A stretch of 64,000 nt of DNA from Apus apus (taxonomy: Eukaryota; Chordata; Aves; Apodiformes; Apodidae), in NCBI RefSeq assembly GCF_020740795.1, contig NC_067299.1, forward strand, positions 8,354,001 to 8,418,000, written 5' to 3'. Positions 12,061 to 33,950 of this stretch are shown here, piece by piece. A program made the position numbers and the translations under genes. The notes beneath the pieces are model-generated. The model was not told the origin of the DNA. It saw only the letters and a program-made list of their open reading frames with translations, and searched no databases. Numbering within the stretch: position 1 is the first letter of the stretch; each line of letters starts with the position of its first letter.

Positions 12061-12539
12061 GCCCCTCCAGACCGCGGGGGTCTCGCCGTGCGGGGCAACC
12101 CGCTGTCTTTATCCACAATAAAACACCGCGCCGTTCCCCAGCAGCCGTGCAACGGGCCGCTCCCGTTTAGCCTTCCCGCCCCTCACGCAGAGAGAGAGTT
12201 AATTAAGAGAGAATTAATTAAAAGAGAACCAAAGCGCAACGACCCCTCCCTGCCCTCCATCCCATCAGCGGCCCCGGGGACACGGCACCAGCGCCAAAAA
12301 ACTCCCTTCCGCGCCCAAAGCCGGGGCTGTCCCGCCAAGGAGCGGCCAGCCCTGACCCCCGGAGGCCACCCCGGGAACGGGGGGTGTGTGTGTGTGGGGG
12401 GGGGGTGTCTGTTTCAGGGCAGCACCGCGCCCGGTAACCGGGAGCGCCTCCCGACAGGCAACGGCGCGGACAGCCCCGGCGGGGGCGTGTGAGCTGGAGA
12501 CAGGCAGCGCCGAGGGCAGCCCTGGCCGAGGCTCCGTCG

Positions 12540-12547
12540 TATATAAG
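12540..12547 (+). promoter_or_regulatory. TATA box for EIF4H
   Basis: TATATAAG lies 63 bases before the EIF4H ATG inside a CpG-rich promoter. A start site about 30 bases downstream (near 12570) would leave a 5' UTR of about 40 nt. The motif is seen; its use is inferred. Confidence 0.6.
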
Positions 12548-12609
12548 CGGCGCGGGGTCCTGCGGGCGTGGCCCTGCGGCGCTCGCACGGGGAGGAGGCT
12601 GAGCTGGCG

Positions 12610-22975
<10,366 letters not shown>

Positions 22976-23890
22976 GTTTGAGGTTGAGAGGGAATGGGGA
23001 GGCGGGAGAAAAAGCAAGACAGTACAGAGTGACTAGCTCTGCTGGAATGTCAACCCTGCAGTTTACCATTCCTGCCATCTGGCATTTGTCCTCTTTGAAA
23101 CTGAAAATACAGAGCTTGTGAATGCATGTCAGCTGTTAACAAGTGGTTTTTAGTACGTTCTTGGCTTTGCTGTATCTAGTGCCTGCTTTGTGCTGAGTTT
23201 CCCTCTTCTGTTTCCTTCCAAGCAGCACAGTTGCCAGTAGATAAGGCAGGGTAGCTGCTTCCACGAGTGTGGAGGTCTCTGGATAAAGGTGCTGCCTCAG
23301 CTTCTTCCTTTCTGGGTTTATTTTACTTTAGAAGCACAGGTTAGACTTAGTTACTGCCCTGTACTGTTTCCTTTTACTTCCTCAGTGCTCCTCTTCTGAC
23401 CTGCTTGTCCTGTTCTGTATTGCTGTGGCTCTGAAGAGGAAAACTGGAGAGTCCAGATGAGTTGAACAGAAATTTACAGTTCTAACCAAGTAGTGAAATA
23501 CCATTTATGACAATTGGTGACAGAGTTACTGGACACAGCAGATCCCCTTCTAAAACTGAGAGGGGGTAACTGCCCTTTCACACAGCTTACCAGGAAGTAT
23601 TGATTTAATTGGTGCAAATATAATTGGCTGACAGGAAGCCTGGTGAATTGGTGGTGGAATCACTAGGGATGAAGCATCTGCCAGCAGGCTCTAGCTGGTG
23701 GCTGTCTGCTGATTTCAAAATGGTATGAGGCTACAGCCCTGAGCTCAAGGTTAGTGCTGCAAAAATGTGCCTATTTGAGCACAACTGCTCACTGGCTCTT
23801 TCTGCTTACTTTTTTTTTTTTTGGGTTTTACATGTTTGGTAAATTTTTAAATGAAGTTTCTACAAATAAAGCTGACTTTTTTATTTTTGT
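22976..23890 (+). other. EIF4H: EIF4H 3' UTR
   Basis: AT-rich non-coding sequence from the stop codon to just past an AATAAA at 23865. The exact cleavage site is not visible; a T-rich and then GT-containing stretch follows the signal. Longer 3' UTR forms are possible because another AATAAA occurs near 24709. Confidence 0.75.
23865..23870 (+). terminator. EIF4H polyadenylation signal
   Basis: AATAAA about 890 bases after the stop codon, followed by a T-rich stretch. Confidence 0.75.
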
Positions 23891-26800
23891 TGAAGGAGTG
23901 TATACTTTGCCATGCAGTATGTAATCACCATTAACCCCTGCATTTCTTTGCCCAGTGATGTACAGTTTTAAGATCTCTGCTTTCAGAATACCTTGAAAAT
24001 TGGCAGGTTAGAAATTGTTCTGCTCTAGATTCTCTTCCTGTAGAAATTTGGGTAAAAATCATCTCTTCTTTGCTGCATCTCTTTGCTTGAAATGTTTCTT
24101 GCCAGTGTTGTGTGGGAGGAGGGAGGGAAGGGGAGGTTGGAGCCAAAGCAGAGAGATCATTAATGTTTAAAAGCAAAACCTGGGTGTACAACACTGAGGT
24201 GTGGGTATATCCCAGTGCCTGAGGAAGTCTTGGCCCCCTGATGCTGACAGCTTTCAGACCAGCCAGCACAGCAGAGGACTCTCAAGAGCAGCTGGAGGCA
24301 TGGCTGCTGCACTGCCAGCATCACTGCTAGTAGACAATTTCTTCCCTAAAATTACCTTTGTCATGTCAGAGTCCCAGCAATTTACAGAACTACTCTTTCC
24401 TTCCTTCTGCCTGTCACTCTGCTTCTGAGATAAGAACCATTTGTCTAACACTTAATACTTAATTTAAGACAGACATGCATTTGTGTGGTTGTATTCCAAA
24501 CCAATAATTGACCTATTTACATCTTCAATGTGGAAAAGATTTTAAGAACAAATTCCCATATTAAAAACTCACCTCTAGTTAAGACAGTGACTTTTAAATG
24601 TAAAAACAAAAAAAAAAAAGGAAAAAGAAAGGAATTCCAAACACTTAACACATTCTGCTTCATAACAAAATAAATTTATGGATATGGTATTTTGTGAATG
24701 ATCTTTTAAATAAAAGAAAACATTAAGTAATATTTAACATTGGTCTTTATTTGAGTCTGCTGTAGCTTGGCTCCCCCCTTGGTGTTAATTTGGAAACTTG
24801 CTGCTTTAAATTGTATGGGGAGGCAGCATATGAGACCCATCTTAAACAAGGTGGGGAGGAGAAGAGGGAGGAATCTAAGCAGGTCCTGGAACATGCAGGG
24901 CACAGGGAAGTAAAAATTGTGGGCAAGGGGGAGTGAGCCCAAGTTCTGTGCTGTGGGTTCAGTGTCACTGCTGAGGCTCCAGCTGGGGTGTGAAGGGCTG
25001 TAGCTTGCAGGTGGGGGAGCTCTTGGTGCTGTCTCCCCCAGGCTGGGCTCTGCTGCCCTCTGCCCTGCACAGGGTGGAAGGGGTGTCCTTCCCCTGCCCA
25101 GCCGGCAGTCGGATGGCTCTGGGGAGACGAGGTCAATGATCTGCTTGCTGCTGCCTTGCCCAGTTTCTCCCAACTCTTTCAGCTGACCTGTTTCCCACTA
25201 GACATCACTCTTAGTGAGGCTGTTGTCCTGCATCCTGGAAGGATGTTCATACTGCAGGGGGAGTGAAAAGGCAGAGCCATATTTATTTTATTTTTGAGGA
25301 AATGAGCTCTGACCTTCCCGCTGGTTTTACAGCTGTTAAGCATAAAAGGATGGAAACTATTCCTGCCTTCTGGCTTGTCATTCCACTCTCTTTAGACCTG
25401 CTCCTAGGACAGGCTGAGCAGAGAATCCAAACCCTGCCCTGGGGCTGGGTTGCTGAAGCAGCCTGTGTTCTAGCACCTGGGTGATGACTCCCTGGATCTG
25501 TGGGAGTGGGGCTGCCTGGGGGGAGCTGCTGTCCTGCTGGTGGATGCAGTCAGGTCATCCCTGCAGGGAGAGCAGCAGCACTGGAGTGGGAGAGAGATGG
25601 GAAGTGGCTTGTCTTGCTCCTACAGATAATTTCCTGTATATGCAATTATTTGTTTGGTCAAGAGTTTCCCACTAGAGCCTGGTCCTGGCATCATTTAATA
25701 CCTTTTTTTGGCAGTTCCTCATATGCAAACATGAACTCCCTGCCTGCTTTCTTCAGAGCATCCTGCTTCCTTTGTGCCTTAGGGTCAGACTCCTCCAGTC
25801 CTTTTTCTTTTCCCCCTTCACAATGTAATTGATTAACATTTTTCCTGCATATCAAACCAGCTTGTGTCAACAACTGACAAAACTATATTTAATACCTGAA
25901 CGTGGCATTTAAGTTATGTAGGAGGAAAGATCATTTCCCCTCCTTCTCACTAGCAAAAAGCAGTGAAGCTTAAGCTGTAGTGCTCAGTTTTACCTGCAGC
26001 TTCAAGCTAAGCTTGGCATGGCAAAGCCCAAATTCCCAGCACTGGGAACGAATTCATGGTTAAATGATAATTCACTTTGTTTCTATTCTCACCAAGTTAT
26101 TTCCAGTAGCTGTGCAGAGCTTCCTTCAAGTTTGAACTTCAAAAATAACCAAGCCTGAAGTCAGGAATGCAGCCAGCAGTTTTTGGAAGGGAAGTTGGAT
26201 CAAGGCAGGGCTGCTGTACTGCTGCACCAAGTGCTTTGTGGTTTTTCTGCAGGTGGGGAAGGCTGGAGGGGGCTCAGGAGGAGCTGTGGGACAGCACAGG
26301 AGGAAGCAGCACGTGTCCAATGTGCTGCAGAACTCCACCATCCACCACCCAAAAAATAAAGCCCACTGAGCTCCCAAGCCTGGAAGAGCTAATCCCAGTG
26401 CTCCGAGGGCAGCAGCCCAGTGTTGGCACTGGGGTGTTGCCAACTCACTGGACCATGCAAGTCCATGATAAAATCTGAGGGACCTCTTTGTGCTCATGGT
26501 CATGACTGTTGTTCTGGCTGAGGGGCAGGAGTGTTGCCGTATTCACACCATGGGCTGGTGGTGGAGTCACCTTCAGTTCCTCCCCTCCAGGGTGACTTAC
26601 TTGCCTTTCTGAAGCAGCAGCAGGGTTGTTAGCCTGCCCCTGAGATGTGCTGGCACTACTCACTGTCTCCAGTGCAGTTCAGAAGTTGTGCTGGGTGGTT
26701 GTGTAGACTGTGACCAGGACTCACCATCCCAGGGCAGGTGTGGATCATGCTGTTTGTCAACTTGTCTTACAAATTCTGGTACAGTTTCAATCCTGACTTG

Positions 26801-27035
26801 AGCACAGAGGAGCATTTCCTGCCTGTTAGTACTCACTGCTGACCTGCCTTCAGAAAAGATGAGGATACCTGGAGAATTTTAGAGCAAGCCTGTCCTATTG
26901 CAACCCCTCAGGTGTAATAATAAAACCCAACCCATTTTGCAGGGCATGTGTGACCCCGTCAGCAGAGCCCTCCCCTGTGGCACCTTGCAGAGCAGCCCCT
27001 GAACCCTCTGCCTTCAGCAGAGCAGTTTGGAGGGG

Positions 27036-27108
27036 CTCTTTTCCAGGAACCCTCCCATTCACCTGGAGTGACTCTTTTTCCAGGAACCCTCCCATTCACC
27101 TGGAGTGC
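27036..27108. repeat. Tandem duplication, about 36 bp
   Basis: Two adjacent copies of a unit containing CCAGGAACCCTCCCATTCAC and CTGGAGTG. Confidence 0.9.
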
Positions 27109-28583
27109 ATTTTGGACAGTGGCTGCACAGGTTCTGTTTGCTCCAAGCAGGGCAGGTTGAAGCCAGGAATTGATCACTGGGTTTTCCACACTAACCTCCT
27201 TCCTTCTCAGCCAGAATCTGGAGGTTATGGGGCTGTTCTCTGTGTATATCCTGCTGTACTCTAGCACAGAACCAGTGACCTGTGTAGTTGTTGATGGCCC
27301 TTCTCTGCACTGGGTCCTTTGGATGCAATTTTGTAGGTGATGCTTCTGTTTTTGGAAATGGGAGTTGCTGTGGCTGAAGAGGAATTTGATTCCCAGCTGA
27401 GACTGGAATTTTCCAATCTGGTATCTCAATCCCTGCTCTCAAATGCCACTGAGCCAGTGCAGGATTTCAAGGAATCAAGCCCATTTTGAGCAGCAGAGGG
27501 CCATATTTTCATGGGTGCACACAGTTTACCTCTATAATCTGCAATTCATTCTGCTCTTTGTGATACCACTCAGCCTATCAGCATTCAACCAAACCAACCA
27601 GAAGCATTTCAAGTGCTGCCATCAGGTTTTTGCCCTTGCTTGCTGAAAGGATTCAACCCTTCAGTGCCAACCACTCGACTCCGGCCTGATGCACGTCCCA
27701 GTAGCAACATCCTGATGACACTGTGTCCTCTGGACTAACTGGGAGATGTACCACCAGAGTTGTAGGTGTGTCCAACTCGCACCAATCCTGCTCCTTTGGG
27801 ATCACCAGGGAGCATTGCTACTTCCTGCCCTTCTCTGCTCACTTGAACCCAAACCTCAGGTGGACGCAAGAACCAGGAGCTGGGGTGTCGGCGTGTCCTG
27901 TGTCAATAGGTCTCAGATCATGTTCCTCATCTTACTGTAGGTGTTTGGGTGATTAAATCATTTGACAGTTTCCTTGTCCTGCAGTGACACGGTGACATGA
28001 CATTGCCTGCTCAATGGTGGGGCAATTTGAACAGCAATTTCCCCTCATTTCTGTCTCCTTTGCAGCAAAGTGCACCCAAGGGCTTCAAGGACCTTCAGTG
28101 CTGTTACAGGAGTTACCTGTAACCTCACAAATCCTTGGGTAAAGCTCTAGAGTAGCCCAGGGTTGGTGTTTTGGGCATGTTATTCTTGGGAATGCTGCCA
28201 CCACCTTTCTGCCCAGCAGGTTTCAGCCAGGATTTGCTTCCTGCTGGGAGATTGTTTTGTTCCCATCACTGTGTTCCCAAGACCTGCCTCTTTCTTTTCA
28301 AGAAACCAAAAAAGTACCTCTAGAAACCCCTGCAAAACCTGTCCTGTAATGAAGCTGTGTACTTTGTATTGCTGTAAGAAAAAAAAAAACACAATCAAAT
28401 AAAAGCCTTCAAACCTCCTGGGTTTTTGTGTTCAAGAACTAGGGTGTGTGTAAGGACGAGCTGGGCAGGTGAGGGGGATGCTCAGGACCAGGCTTGGCCA
28501 AACTCCGGCGGGGCCCCAGGCGCTCCCGCTGTGAGCGGAGCTTCCACTGGGTGGTAGCAGCACGTTCCTCCAGCTGCACCCGA

Positions 28584-29170
28584 GACCGGGTCTGGGCTGT
28601 CCCGGGTCTGGGCTGGACTGGGTCTGGGCTGTCCCGGGTCTGGGCTGGACTGGGTCTGGGCTGGACCGGGTGTGGGCTGTCCCGGGTCTGGGCTGGACCG
28701 GGTGTGGGCTGTCCTGGGTGTGGGCTGGATCGGGTGTGGGCTGGATCGGGTCTGGGCTGTCCTGGGTGTGGGCTGGACCGGGTCTGAGCTGGATCGGGTC
28801 TGGGCTGGACTGGGTCTGAGCTGGACCGGGTCTGGACTGTGTTCTGGGCTGGACTGGCTCTGACCTGGACCGGGTGTGGGCTGGATCGGGTCTGAGCTGT
28901 CCCGGGTCTGGGCTGCCCCGGCTCCGGGCTGTCCCGGGTCTGAGCTGGACCGGGTCTGGGCTGTCCCGGGTCCGGGCTGTCCCGGGTCCGGGCTGTCCCG
29001 GGTCTGAGCTGGACCATGGTCTGGGCTGCCCCGGGTCTGGGCTGCCCCGGCTCAGGGCTGTCCCGGGTGTGGGCTGTCCCGGCTCAGGGCTGCCCCGGGT
29101 GTGGGCTGTCCCGGGTCCGGGCTGTCCCGGGTCCGGGCTGTCCCGGGTCTGGGCTGTCCCGGCTCCGGGC
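28584..29170. repeat. 16-bp GC-rich minisatellite, about 36 units
   Basis: Degenerate repeats of GGGTCTGGGCTGTCCC and GGGTCTGGGCTGGACC. Because 16 is not a multiple of three, translated frames repeat every 16 residues and stay open on both strands, which makes long spurious ORFs. The plus strand has GGG runs spaced for G-quadruplex formation, and many units contain CCCGGG. Confidence 0.93.
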
Positions 29171-29387
29171 CCTGCGCTGGGCTGCGCAGCCGGGCAGGGC
29201 AGGAGGGGCCACCTCCCCCTCAGCTGCGGAAACGCTCCCCCAGCTCCAGCCGAGGGAAAACCCGCTCCTGGGCTTTGCAGAAACGTCTGCGCCACGTTAG
29301 CAGGTCAGGACATTTCCCCAGGACGCGGCTGTCACCAAAGCTGCCGCGAAATTTGGCGAAACAAATAGTGATTGGGACGAGACATCA

Positions 29388-29527
29388 ATCCCTGGCAGTG
29401 TTGAAGGGCAGGTTGGATGGGGCTTGGAGCAGCCTGGGCTGGTGGGAGGTGTCCCTGCCCGTGCAGGGGGGTTGGAACTGGGTGATCTTTGAGGTCCCTT
29501 CCCACCCAAACCTGTGATGCTGTGATT
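29388..29527 (+). mobile_element. CR1 LINE 3' end
   Basis: Sense CR1 terminus, ATCCCTGGCAGTGTTGAAGG through TGAGGTCCCTTCCCACCC. It lies close to the 16-bp minisatellite. Confidence 0.85.
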
Positions 29528-30648
29528 GCTCTGATCCCCAGGCAAGAGGGGTTTCGATGCTGGTCTCCTGCAAAGCATGTGACTCACAAAGCTTGTGAGG
29601 TCTGGGAGAAGTCCTGTCAGAGCTGGGAAACCTCAGACCCTCAGCACCCTGGCTGTGTGTCTGTGGAAAGCTCAGGTTCAGGTGAGGCAGCGTTTCCCAG
29701 GTGTTGTTTCTCTGGGAATTTCTGATCAGCGTTAGTCACAGCACCTGGTTCGAGCCCAACCAGCTGGTGTTTGAGCAGACCCCACCTTTATCTGAAAGGA
29801 TGCCAACCCTCCCAGCCTCCCAGCCCTAGGGGGTAAGCTGGAGGGGGCAGAAGATGGAGTCTTGTGGCTTCTTCTGGGCCCAAAGAGGTGTTTCATACAG
29901 CCAGCTAGCTGGGGGTTAAAGAGAAAAGAGTGCAGTTTGGTTTGCTGGTAGGACTGGCTGGAGGAGGAGATGCTGTGTCCACTCTGGAGGGAAGGCAAAA
30001 GCAAGCTGAGGTGGGTAAGCTTTGAAAAGGTGTGAAGAAGTGAGATTGTAATGTCGTGGTTTATATAATTTCTTGTCCTAGATCAGAGCACGATGTGTCT
30101 CTGGCTTTGACCTTTTATCAGGCCTGAAGTGGTTTCTAGCAGCAGGTTTAGATGAGGCACAGAGTTTGCAGGAGGGAGGGAGCAGAAATGGGGTAGAACC
30201 TGGTGTCCTGAGCTGGGTTTGGTGCCCGGGGGGTTGTTGTTGTTGGGAGGGGAGGTGCTCAGCCTGGTGAAGAACAGGACTCGTGGTTGTGTTGGCTGGG
30301 GGAGGGTCTCACCCTGCAGCTCTGCACTGAGCCCTTCTTGTGAGCACTGCTGTCTGTGTGACTGCAGCAGTTTCCCTCTCAGTGAAGCTGGACAGCAGGG
30401 GGGTTGACCTCTGGAAAGAACTGGTGTCTTCACAGGGACACCCTGTCCCAGAGCTGCTGTGACCCTGCTGCCCTGCCTGGGAGCTGCTCCCTGGGCACCT
30501 CAGCTGCCTCCACCTGCCCTGGAGAGGCTGGATCTCTGGGGACAACCGGGGGACTAACACGAGGTGCCTTTGCTGCCACCCGTGGTCGCATCTGTAGGGC
30601 AGCAGTGAGTCATCTCTGAAGCTGTGAGACCCAGCAGAGAACCTGTAA

Positions 30649-30856
30649 GCAAATCTGTGGTGCCTTTTTAGCAGTGCCTGCTCCTCGTGAAACAGATTTC
30701 CCACACCAAAGACAAACTGTCGTCATCTCCAGCGTGTTCTGGGGAGGGATTTTGGACAAGGGCTCGTAGCGAGAGGACAAGGGGGAGTGGATGATAACTG
30801 TGAGAGGGAGATTGAGGTTGGACATGGGGAGGAAATTCCTCAGTGTGAGGGTGGTG
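30649..30856 (+). repeat. Intergenic counterpart of the RFC2 intron 1 patch (piece 1)
   Basis: About 85 bases of non-CR1 sequence (GTGGTGCCTTTTTAGCAGTG region) run into a 5'-truncated CR1. The same junction occurs at 58245-58433, where the CR1 part has lost about 32 bases. Confidence 0.85.
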
Positions 30857-30962
30857 AGACCCTGGCCCAGGCTGCCCAGGGAAGCTGTGGCTGCCCCATC
30901 CCTGGCAGTGTTGAAGGGCAGGTTGGATGGGGCTTGGAGCAGCCTGGGCTGGTGGGAGGTGT
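30738..30962 (+). mobile_element. CR1 LINE fragment, sense half of an inverted pair
   Basis: Sense CR1 from GGGGAGGGATTTTGGACAAG to GGTGGGAGGTGT, where it meets an antisense CR1. Confidence 0.85.
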
Positions 30963-30965
30963 TAC

Positions 30966-31245
30966 ATGGGGCAGCCACAGCTTCTCTGGGCAACCTGGGC
31001 CAGGGTCTCATCACCTGGCAGCAAATAATTCCTCCTTAAGATCTCATTTCCCCTCTTTCAGCTTGAAACTGCTTCCTCTTATCCCATCCCTCCCTGCCCT
31101 TGTCCCAAGTCCCTCCCCAGCTTTCCTGCAGCCCCTTCAGGCACTGGAAGGTGCTCTAAGGTCTCCCTGGAGCCTTCTCTTCTCCAGGCTGGACACCCCA
31201 ACTCTCTCCAGCCTATACCCACAGCAGAGTTGTTCCAGGGGAAAC
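30966..31245 (-). mobile_element. CR1 LINE fragment, antisense half of an inverted pair
   Basis: Antisense CR1 beginning ATGGGGCAGCCACAGCTTCT and running into the ORF2-end region (CTTCTCTTCTCCAGGCTGG). With its neighbour it forms arms of about 46 bases (30853-30898 and 30966-31015) around a loop of about 67 bases. Confidence 0.85.
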
Positions 31246-33090
31246 TTCTGAGGGCACCAGCCCCATCTGAAGCTGAAGAGCTGCTCGGGTAGGGCCCTTG
31301 GTGGGGGGGTGTGTGTCTCCTGGCTGCCCAGCCCCTTCCTCTCCCCGCCGCAGACACAGCCAAGCGCTCCCGAGGGGCTCCCGGGGAGTTCATGCAGCAG
31401 CAGCACCCGTGGGTCCCCGTGTGAGGGGCTGGCCGGGCAGCGGATGTTGGGGTTGGTGATTCAGATGATGACAGGAAACCAGCAACGGGCTGGGGAGCCC
31501 GGGAGGAACCAGCTCCAGCCCCGGAGGCTGCGGGCCTGGGGTGCGGGAGGAGATGGGCCAGAGCGGGGAGAGCGGCTGAGGGTGAGCTGGCAGAGGGGCT
31601 CGCCCGGGGGCTTCTTGCCAAGGCTTTGGGGCAGGTGGGGTGTCCCTCTGCGCTTGGAGATCCTCGGTGAGCCTCTCCCAAGAGGGTTCAAGGTCATCCC
31701 TGGCAAGCCCCTCTGAAGAGCAACCTGGGGGGGGGGGGGTTGCTGCTCCCTGCTGCCCGCGGCCGCCGCCCGAGGAGCCCCCAGGTAGGAGAATTACCCA
31801 ACATCTCTTCTCAGCAGCACTTGGACCCAAAAGGGGAGGCTGTGCCACGCAGAGTCTGTATTGCCTGTTGTCCCAGACTGTTCCTTCCATCCCTCCAGCC
31901 CCTCTGCTGGGGCCAGCCTGGCTGTTTCTTAGGGACGTTATTTCTGCGTCCACATCTACTCAAGCTTTCTGGAAGGTTCATGCTGAGCTGCCCTCATCCC
32001 ATGTCTGTCTGGTTCCTGCTGCTGGGGCTGCTGCAGCCCCCGCTGTTTCCCTCCCCAAAGCCCAGCCTGACACAATCCCTGACTCGAACTGCACTTTTTG
32101 GGCTTTCCATTGGTTTCAGGGCTCGCTGGCTGCACCTACCTGAATATATTGATTGTACTGCCTTGAAGTGCTTGAAATTGTTCATCCTGGGTGGAAAGAA
32201 CGTTTGGGTTGCATCCATTTTCGGTGCCATCTGGGCCGTGAGGTGGGAACGTCAGCAAAATGGGATCATTATGGGATAATCTGGTGTGATAGTGGCTCCT
32301 TTGCATTGCTGGGGGCCATCAGGAGTGCCCTGTCACAGGGAGGTGGGTGCCCATAGTAACATGGGGTTTCTTGGTCTAGGGAGGTGGACCTTGCCTGAAG
32401 CAGGAGTAGTTAAGGACAAATAACAAGATATTCCTATGAATTGTTTTCTCATGCTGGCAGGCTTGTTGGGATCAGGATTTTGTGCTGTGGGTTTTTTTCC
32501 CACCTGAGGCTTTTCAAAGCATTTTACAAAGTCTGTCCTCAAGTCGATTTAGCCGTTCCAGTTTCTCCTCCTCTTGCCCTGTCTTCAACCAAAATGCCTC
32601 TACTGCTCCCCTCCCCAGCACAAAATAAAGCATGATCTGCTTGAATAGCTGAACAGAACCAGACTTTCTCCATGCTGCAGGAGCTTTGCTAAGAAAAGTT
32701 CCACTGGCACAAAATCTGCTCAGAAACGGGCCCTGGAAAGGAGCATTTCTGGTCAGGGAAGTGATTCCAACCACTGGAGCTTCCTTGGGCCGAGGCTTTA
32801 ATTTCTAAACGGGCTTTTTGGTGGCAATCTGTGCCACACAGACAAACAGAAAGCAGCGTTTCTTTTCTGGGAGATGTTAGAGACATTGAGTCAAGCTGAA
32901 TTTCACATCTGTTCCACCAGCCCGGGCGCTACGTTTCATATGGTGAAGTTTTAAATAAACCCTCCACTTTATCTTCTCGTGCTGGTGACTCATCCCATCA
33001 GCCTGAATTAGTCTTAACTAATTGCAAATTGGTGCAAACCACAAAACCTTCTGGAGGGGAGTGAAGGCTGGTTTATATTTGCTTTTGGGG

Positions 33091-33128
33091 CATATATATA
33101 TATGTATGCATATATATATATATATGCA
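33091..33128. repeat. AT dinucleotide microsatellite
   Basis: CATATATATATATGTATGCA followed by more TA repeats and TATGCATA; imperfect (TA)n. Confidence 0.95.
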
Positions 33129-33892
33129 TAAAAATAGGTTGAACATATGACCTAACCCAGCAATTTCAGTCTTGACCTTGCAGTGTGAACCTGGGGGGTG
33201 GGCTTGGCACCTGCAAGGGGCTCAAATGACTTCATCAAGAGATGATCCTGCAGCAAAGCAGCCATTTTCACTGGTGCCACATCAACACATCCCTCATATT
33301 CTGGTGGTTTGGGTGTTTTTTTGAGCAAAAAGTTTCAGTGCAGCTTAAATACTCTACAAGGGGTTTTAAATGAGATTTTTGCTGCTGCTGTTGGAAAGTT
33401 CTTCCAGACTTTCCATCCACTAGGAATTTTATTTCAGGCCTGTGCATGTTCACCTTGTACCTGCTGGTTTTCTAAGGAAGCCTTGTCTTATTTAAATTTA
33501 AACAGCTTTTCTCACTTTGGTGCTTCTCTTGAGCAGCTTGACAGTGAGTGTCCCTGTCCTCTCATGCTTCAGGAGACTTAAAAACAGGAGACATCCCAGG
33601 CTGCCCCAAAAAACCCACCTCTCCTTCCCTGGGCTCTTTGTAGTGAACCCTCTTTCTGGGTTTAAGCCTTAATTTAGGACTAGAAACCTTCTGCAGCATC
33701 AGCTGAGCTGACAAGACCTGGCAGGTACTGACTGGATGATCTTTTGCAAGTGGTTTGTTAATGTTTTTTAAAAAATGTATTCAAAAGAAAAGGTTTGTTT
33801 AAATGTTCAAAATCTCTGAGGCCACGAGGGGAGCAGCCCCTGCTTGGGGAGAGGTGATTCCCCTGGGCAGGAGAGCTGATGTGCTGCAGAGA

Positions 33893-33950
33893 TCACAGAG
33901 TCACCTTGGTTGGAAAAGACCTTAAAGGCCACCAAGTCCAACCATCAGGT
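33893..33950 (-). mobile_element. CR1 LINE 3' end, short
   Basis: CAGAGTCACCTTGGTTGGAA followed by CCACCAAGTCCAACCATC; an antisense CR1 tail. Confidence 0.75.

Noticed and set aside
10846-12492. 548-codon plus-strand open frame, and 304- and 314-codon frames in other phases, in the MYBBP1A/EIF4H promoter
   Set aside because: Proline/arginine-rich translation of GC-rich tandem repeats, open in several frames at once, overlapping true MYBBP1A exons on the other strand. No family resemblance.
28398-28403. AATAAA after an A-run as the end of an unknown gene
   Set aside because: No exon or reading frame leads into it; it may be a very distal EIF4H end or chance.
28432-29295. 287-codon minus-strand frame with PGTAxTRDSPDPGQ repeats
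   Set aside because: Direct consequence of a 16-bp minisatellite without stop codons; other frames and the opposite strand are equally open.
31390-31953. 187-codon minus-strand open frame and overlapping plus-strand frames
   Set aside because: No recognisable domain, high GC explains the lack of stops, and no consistent splice partners.
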